Source of the DNA: JBBSWA01 sp038046485
Lineage (GTDB): Archaea > Nanobdellota > Nanobdellia > Woesearchaeales > SM23-78
Reading direction: 5' to 3'
Length of the DNA: 16,005 nt
Assembly: GCA_038046485.1 (NCBI GenBank)
Contig: JBBSWA010000062.1
Location: 1-16,005 of the forward strand
Shown in pieces: positions 13,981-16,005 of the stretch. The notes under the pieces are model-generated. The model was not told the DNA's origin. It did not search any database and saw only the letters and a list, made by a program, of their open reading frames with translations. Numbering within the stretch: the first letter of the stretch is position 1; every line of letters starts with the position of its first letter. Made by a program: the position numbers and the translations under genes.

Positions 13981-14583
13981 ATGAAATCTACAATGAACAT
14001 GCTGAAAATAGCGGCTCCAGTGCTGCTCGCTGCTTCAGCAGTGCAAGCAGGGATGGATCCTGAAGTAAGAAGCCTAGCTGAATTAGTGAAAAACAAGGCT
14101 GAAAGCAGGGCATATTCCAACGAGGCACAGGATAGCTGGCCAACTGGGTGTGGCGGGCCAGCTGCATGCAAGCAATACAGAATATACGATGTGGGAGTGA
14201 ATCGACCCGCTCTTCGAGATACGTCTATTATTTATACAGATTGCACTCCTTTCGGAGTAGGGGAAGAAGATGAGTTGGACATTCAGCGAACATACTCCTT
14301 CGAAAAAGCTTACTCTTTCGGAAAAAAATACTCTTTCGGAAAAGAACGATTTTCATGTCCAGATGAAAAAGTAAGCCATGTACAATTAACCGATCAGGGG
14401 TTAGATGGCCTCAATGGTTCAGGGGATACATACCGCCGAACCCAGTGTACAACTGTCAAAGAATGGTTCGGTTCTCCTGTAGTGAAACCAGCAAATTCAG
14501 ACGGTACTGACAGTGTAGAGCCATCCTCTGTTTATCGAAACTTGGTAAAAGAAAGCGTTTTGGCGCTTCAAGGAGAAAGGTGA
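13981..14583 (+). CDS. Secreted hypothetical protein with a tandem YSFxK repeat
   Basis: I do not recognise a family. The 200-residue protein has a clear signal peptide: MKSTMNMLK, then a hydrophobic core, ending VQA at residue 23 before GMD. The mature part has five cysteines (57, 63, 88, 126, 156), with CGGPAACK resembling a close-spaced pair. Residues 105-122 are three tandem six-residue units, YSFEKA, YSFGKK and YSFGKE, encoded by three 18-bp DNA repeats (14293-14346). A weak RFS remnant follows. Such aromatic/glycine/lysine repeats are often surface-exposed or adhesive, but nothing here proves that. It begins 21 bp after the previous exported protein gene, with AAGGT six bases before the ATG. 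Its stop overlaps the Shine-Dalgarno site of the next gene. Confidence 0.82.
   Translation: MKSTMNMLKIAAPVLLAASAVQAGMDPEVRSLAELVKNKAESRAYSNEAQDSWPTGCGGPAACKQYRIYDVGVNRPALRDTSIIYTDCTPFGVGEEDELDIQRTYSFEKAYSFGKKYSFGKERFSCPDEKVSHVQLTDQGLDGLNGSGDTYRRTQCTTVKEWFGSPVVKPANSDGTDSVEPSSVYRNLVKESVLALQGER
14293..14346 (+). repeat. Three tandem 18-bp repeats inside the secreted-protein gene
   Basis: Units at 14293-14310, 14311-14328 and 14329-14346 each begin TACTC[CT]TTCG and encode YSF[EG]K plus one variable residue. The second and third differ only near their ends, so the expansion looks recent. The unit is a multiple of three, so copy-number change would keep the frame. Confidence 0.85.
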
Positions 14584-14587
14584 CATC

Positions 14588-15382
14588 ATGAATCTTTTCT
14601 CTAAACATCCTACGCGCCCCGAGATGGAAGGAAGCTACAAACGCCTTGTAGAGACTGCTGTTTTAGAAGCAAGAGACTTGGTGTACATGCCCGAAGATGG
14701 GTATCAGGGGGCTTTCTTAGAAAGACTAAAAACCCACTCTGCAAGATTAAGAAGCGAAATCGAAAAAACCAGGGCTTCTGTAGAAGAAACCCTTGAAGGA
14801 CTTCTCAAGCCTTCTTCAGAGGATCAAAGAATAAAAATAGAGGCAGTAAAAGAAAGATTAGCCCAAGAAATTAAAATAGCTGAAACACAAGAAATTATAG
14901 GAGTAAGATATCAAGGATTAGTAAGCTTTTTACAAACCACCCTGCCTCGAGAAGTCCATGCGTATAATACGGCAGTGAAAGAAGTAAAGAAGGTTGTATT
15001 GGGAGATCATTGGACTGAGTGGGGCCAGCGAAGGCACGTCCATCGTACGTATGGCAGCAAGCTTCAGGATCCGGAAAATAGCATCTTAGCAGCATTCAGC
15101 GGCGTTCTTGCTGCAGAACGCAGAGTAGATAAATTTTTAGAGCAACTTTGCAGGGAAATAAAAGATCCTCGGGTTCAATCTGTATTGGGAGGGTACGAAG
15201 CCGGTGCCGTTCTTGAGATGGATGGACAAAGGATCATGGCAAACAGCTACCTAACTGTAGGGGAGATGAACCGAATGAATCTGCCGATTCATGTGAACAG
15301 AATGGCAATAGAAGGTTATCGAAGGGCTGAAGAAGATAATAACCCGCCATCAAAACTCAGAGTAAAAGAGTCTAGAGGTTAA
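14588..15382 (+). CDS. Hypothetical charged helical protein, third in the orphan operon
   Basis: No family recognised. The 264-residue protein has no signal peptide or membrane segment and should be cytoplasmic. Residues about 45-105 are highly charged and helical, with heptad-like spacing (LKTHSARLRSEIEKTRASVE and IEAVKERLAQEIKIAETQE), suggesting a coiled coil. A central segment GDHWTEWGQRRHVHRTYG (138-155) is rich in Trp, His and Arg and may be a binding site. The C-terminal third is mixed, ending in a basic tail. AGGTGA (14578-14583), which includes the stop codon of the previous gene, lies four bases before the ATG, so translation is coupled to the secreted protein. It is followed after two bases by another orphan gene. 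Function unknown; linkage suggests one shared process. Confidence 0.8.
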   Translation: MNLFSKHPTRPEMEGSYKRLVETAVLEARDLVYMPEDGYQGAFLERLKTHSARLRSEIEKTRASVEETLEGLLKPSSEDQRIKIEAVKERLAQEIKIAETQEIIGVRYQGLVSFLQTTLPREVHAYNTAVKEVKKVVLGDHWTEWGQRRHVHRTYGSKLQDPENSILAAFSGVLAAERRVDKFLEQLCREIKDPRVQSVLGGYEAGAVLEMDGQRIMANSYLTVGEMNRMNLPIHVNRMAIEGYRRAEEDNNPPSKLRVKESRG

Positions 15383-15384
15383 AC

Positions 15385-16005
15385 ATGAAAAAAACATTTA
15401 CATTTAATCAGGCAATATCACTTAAGGCAGCGAAAGCAGAAGCAGCGTTTCGCTCAGAAGCTAGAATCCAAAAAGGAGTGAACTTCACTGAATCAGCTTG
15501 GAACGCTTATCTAAACGGTGCACTCAGTCAAGACCTGCGAGAAGAAGCTTCAGCATTTAATGTTCCGCCATATACTGTGTTTGGGCGGGGGTGTGTTGCT
15601 CTGCATAAATTGGCCGCCCCTGCACTAGAAGGATCACTGCGTTTAGAAAGGAAGCGTTTCTTTAAGCATGTAGACAATACTTATGATAAGATGTTATTCG
15701 ATGATGAAATATTAAGAATATTCTTAGCCCAGTTCAGTGTTAACCAACGTGCAAGTCCGGAAGCAGCAGAGATACTCGGTCAGTTAGAAAGAAATCTTCC
15801 CACATTAAGCACGCGTGCCTACGATAAGCTATGTGTTGTTTTGAAGCCGTACGACTCAGATCTAAAACAAGCAATAGATGGTCTTGTTTCATGTGATATG
15901 CTTCACGATCTGGCTAGAGACACGGTCAAGGGATATGCCCAAGAAAGTGCGCTTGGTAGAGCGGGGGACTTTCTTGCGAGAAACACTTGGGCGCAACGTA
16001 TTCAA
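15385..16005 (+). CDS. Hypothetical protein, fourth in the orphan operon, cut by the window end
   Basis: An open frame runs from the ATG at 15385 to the last base without a stop: 207 residues visible, C-terminus missing. It starts MKKTFTFNQAISLKAAKAEA and is helical and soluble, without signal peptide. Visible features are an alanine-rich N-terminal helix, a central VPPYTVFGRGCVALHKLAAP segment and a later helix LAQFSVNQRASPEAAEILGQL. GAGGT (15375-15379) provides a Shine-Dalgarno site inside the end of the previous gene, only two bases separate the genes, and codon use is like its neighbours, so I take it as a real member of the operon. No family recognised. Confidence 0.75.
   Translation, partial: MKKTFTFNQAISLKAAKAEAAFRSEARIQKGVNFTESAWNAYLNGALSQDLREEASAFNVPPYTVFGRGCVALHKLAAPALEGSLRLERKRFFKHVDNTYDKMLFDDEILRIFLAQFSVNQRASPEAAEILGQLERNLPTLSTRAYDKLCVVLKPYDSDLKQAIDGLVSCDMLHDLARDTVKGYAQESALGRAGDFLARNTWAQRIQ

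Overview
The window is archaeal chromosomal DNA. It carries archaeal-type 20S proteasome genes, the KH/beta-CASP ribonuclease aCPSF1 (FttA), the exosome genes rrp4-rrp41-rrp42, SBDS, the archaeal/eukaryotic RNase P protein Pop5, and RNA polymerase subunit K. Promoters are TATA-type, and the Shine-Dalgarno sites (AGGAG, GGAGGT, AGGTGA) fit an archaeal 16S tail. Compact gene packing, many unrecognised small proteins and a pair of short tandem paralogs suggest a DPANN-type lineage, possibly Woesearchaeota-like. That placement is an inference and was not tested phylogenetically.

Left part, mostly plus strand. A helix-turn-helix protein (possibly starting before the window) is followed by psmB (proteasome beta) and aCPSF1/FttA. 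Next comes an RBBP9/YdeN-like serine hydrolase broken by a frameshift in an (AG)5 tract. An AbrB-PIN toxin-antitoxin pair (VapBC type) sits behind three 7-bp repeats spaced exactly 18 bp apart. Two tandem paralogous unknown genes follow. Between the second paralog and the convergent rpoK lies a 126-bp element with 22 bp of terminal pairing and a GC-rich inner hairpin (5669-5794).

Middle, minus strand (10185 down to 5813). This is one tightly coupled operon: pop5 (rnp2) - psmA - SBDS - rrp4 - rrp41 - rrp42 - rpoK. It is a variant of the conserved archaeal exosome-proteasome superoperon. Genes overlap or lie 1-6 bp apart, and most have a clear Shine-Dalgarno site that moves the start inward from the longest open frame (pop5, rrp4, rrp41). 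It joins RNA processing (RNase P, exosome), ribosome maturation (SBDS), proteolysis (PsmA) and transcription (RpoK). A symmetric TATA box, CTTTATAAAG, lies between it and a divergent unknown gene.

Right part, accessory. A 450-residue protein may be a degenerate kinase-like fold. It converges on an AbrB-PhoU regulator, and the stop codons overlap. Divergent from the regulator is a run of four closely spaced orphan genes. The first two encode small cysteine-containing proteins with clear signal peptides, one with a tandem YSFGK-type repeat. The third is a charged helical protein, and the fourth runs off the window end. This set and the inverted-repeat element are the best candidates for something undescribed. 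I saw no CRISPR array, rRNA, recognisable tRNA or transposase.
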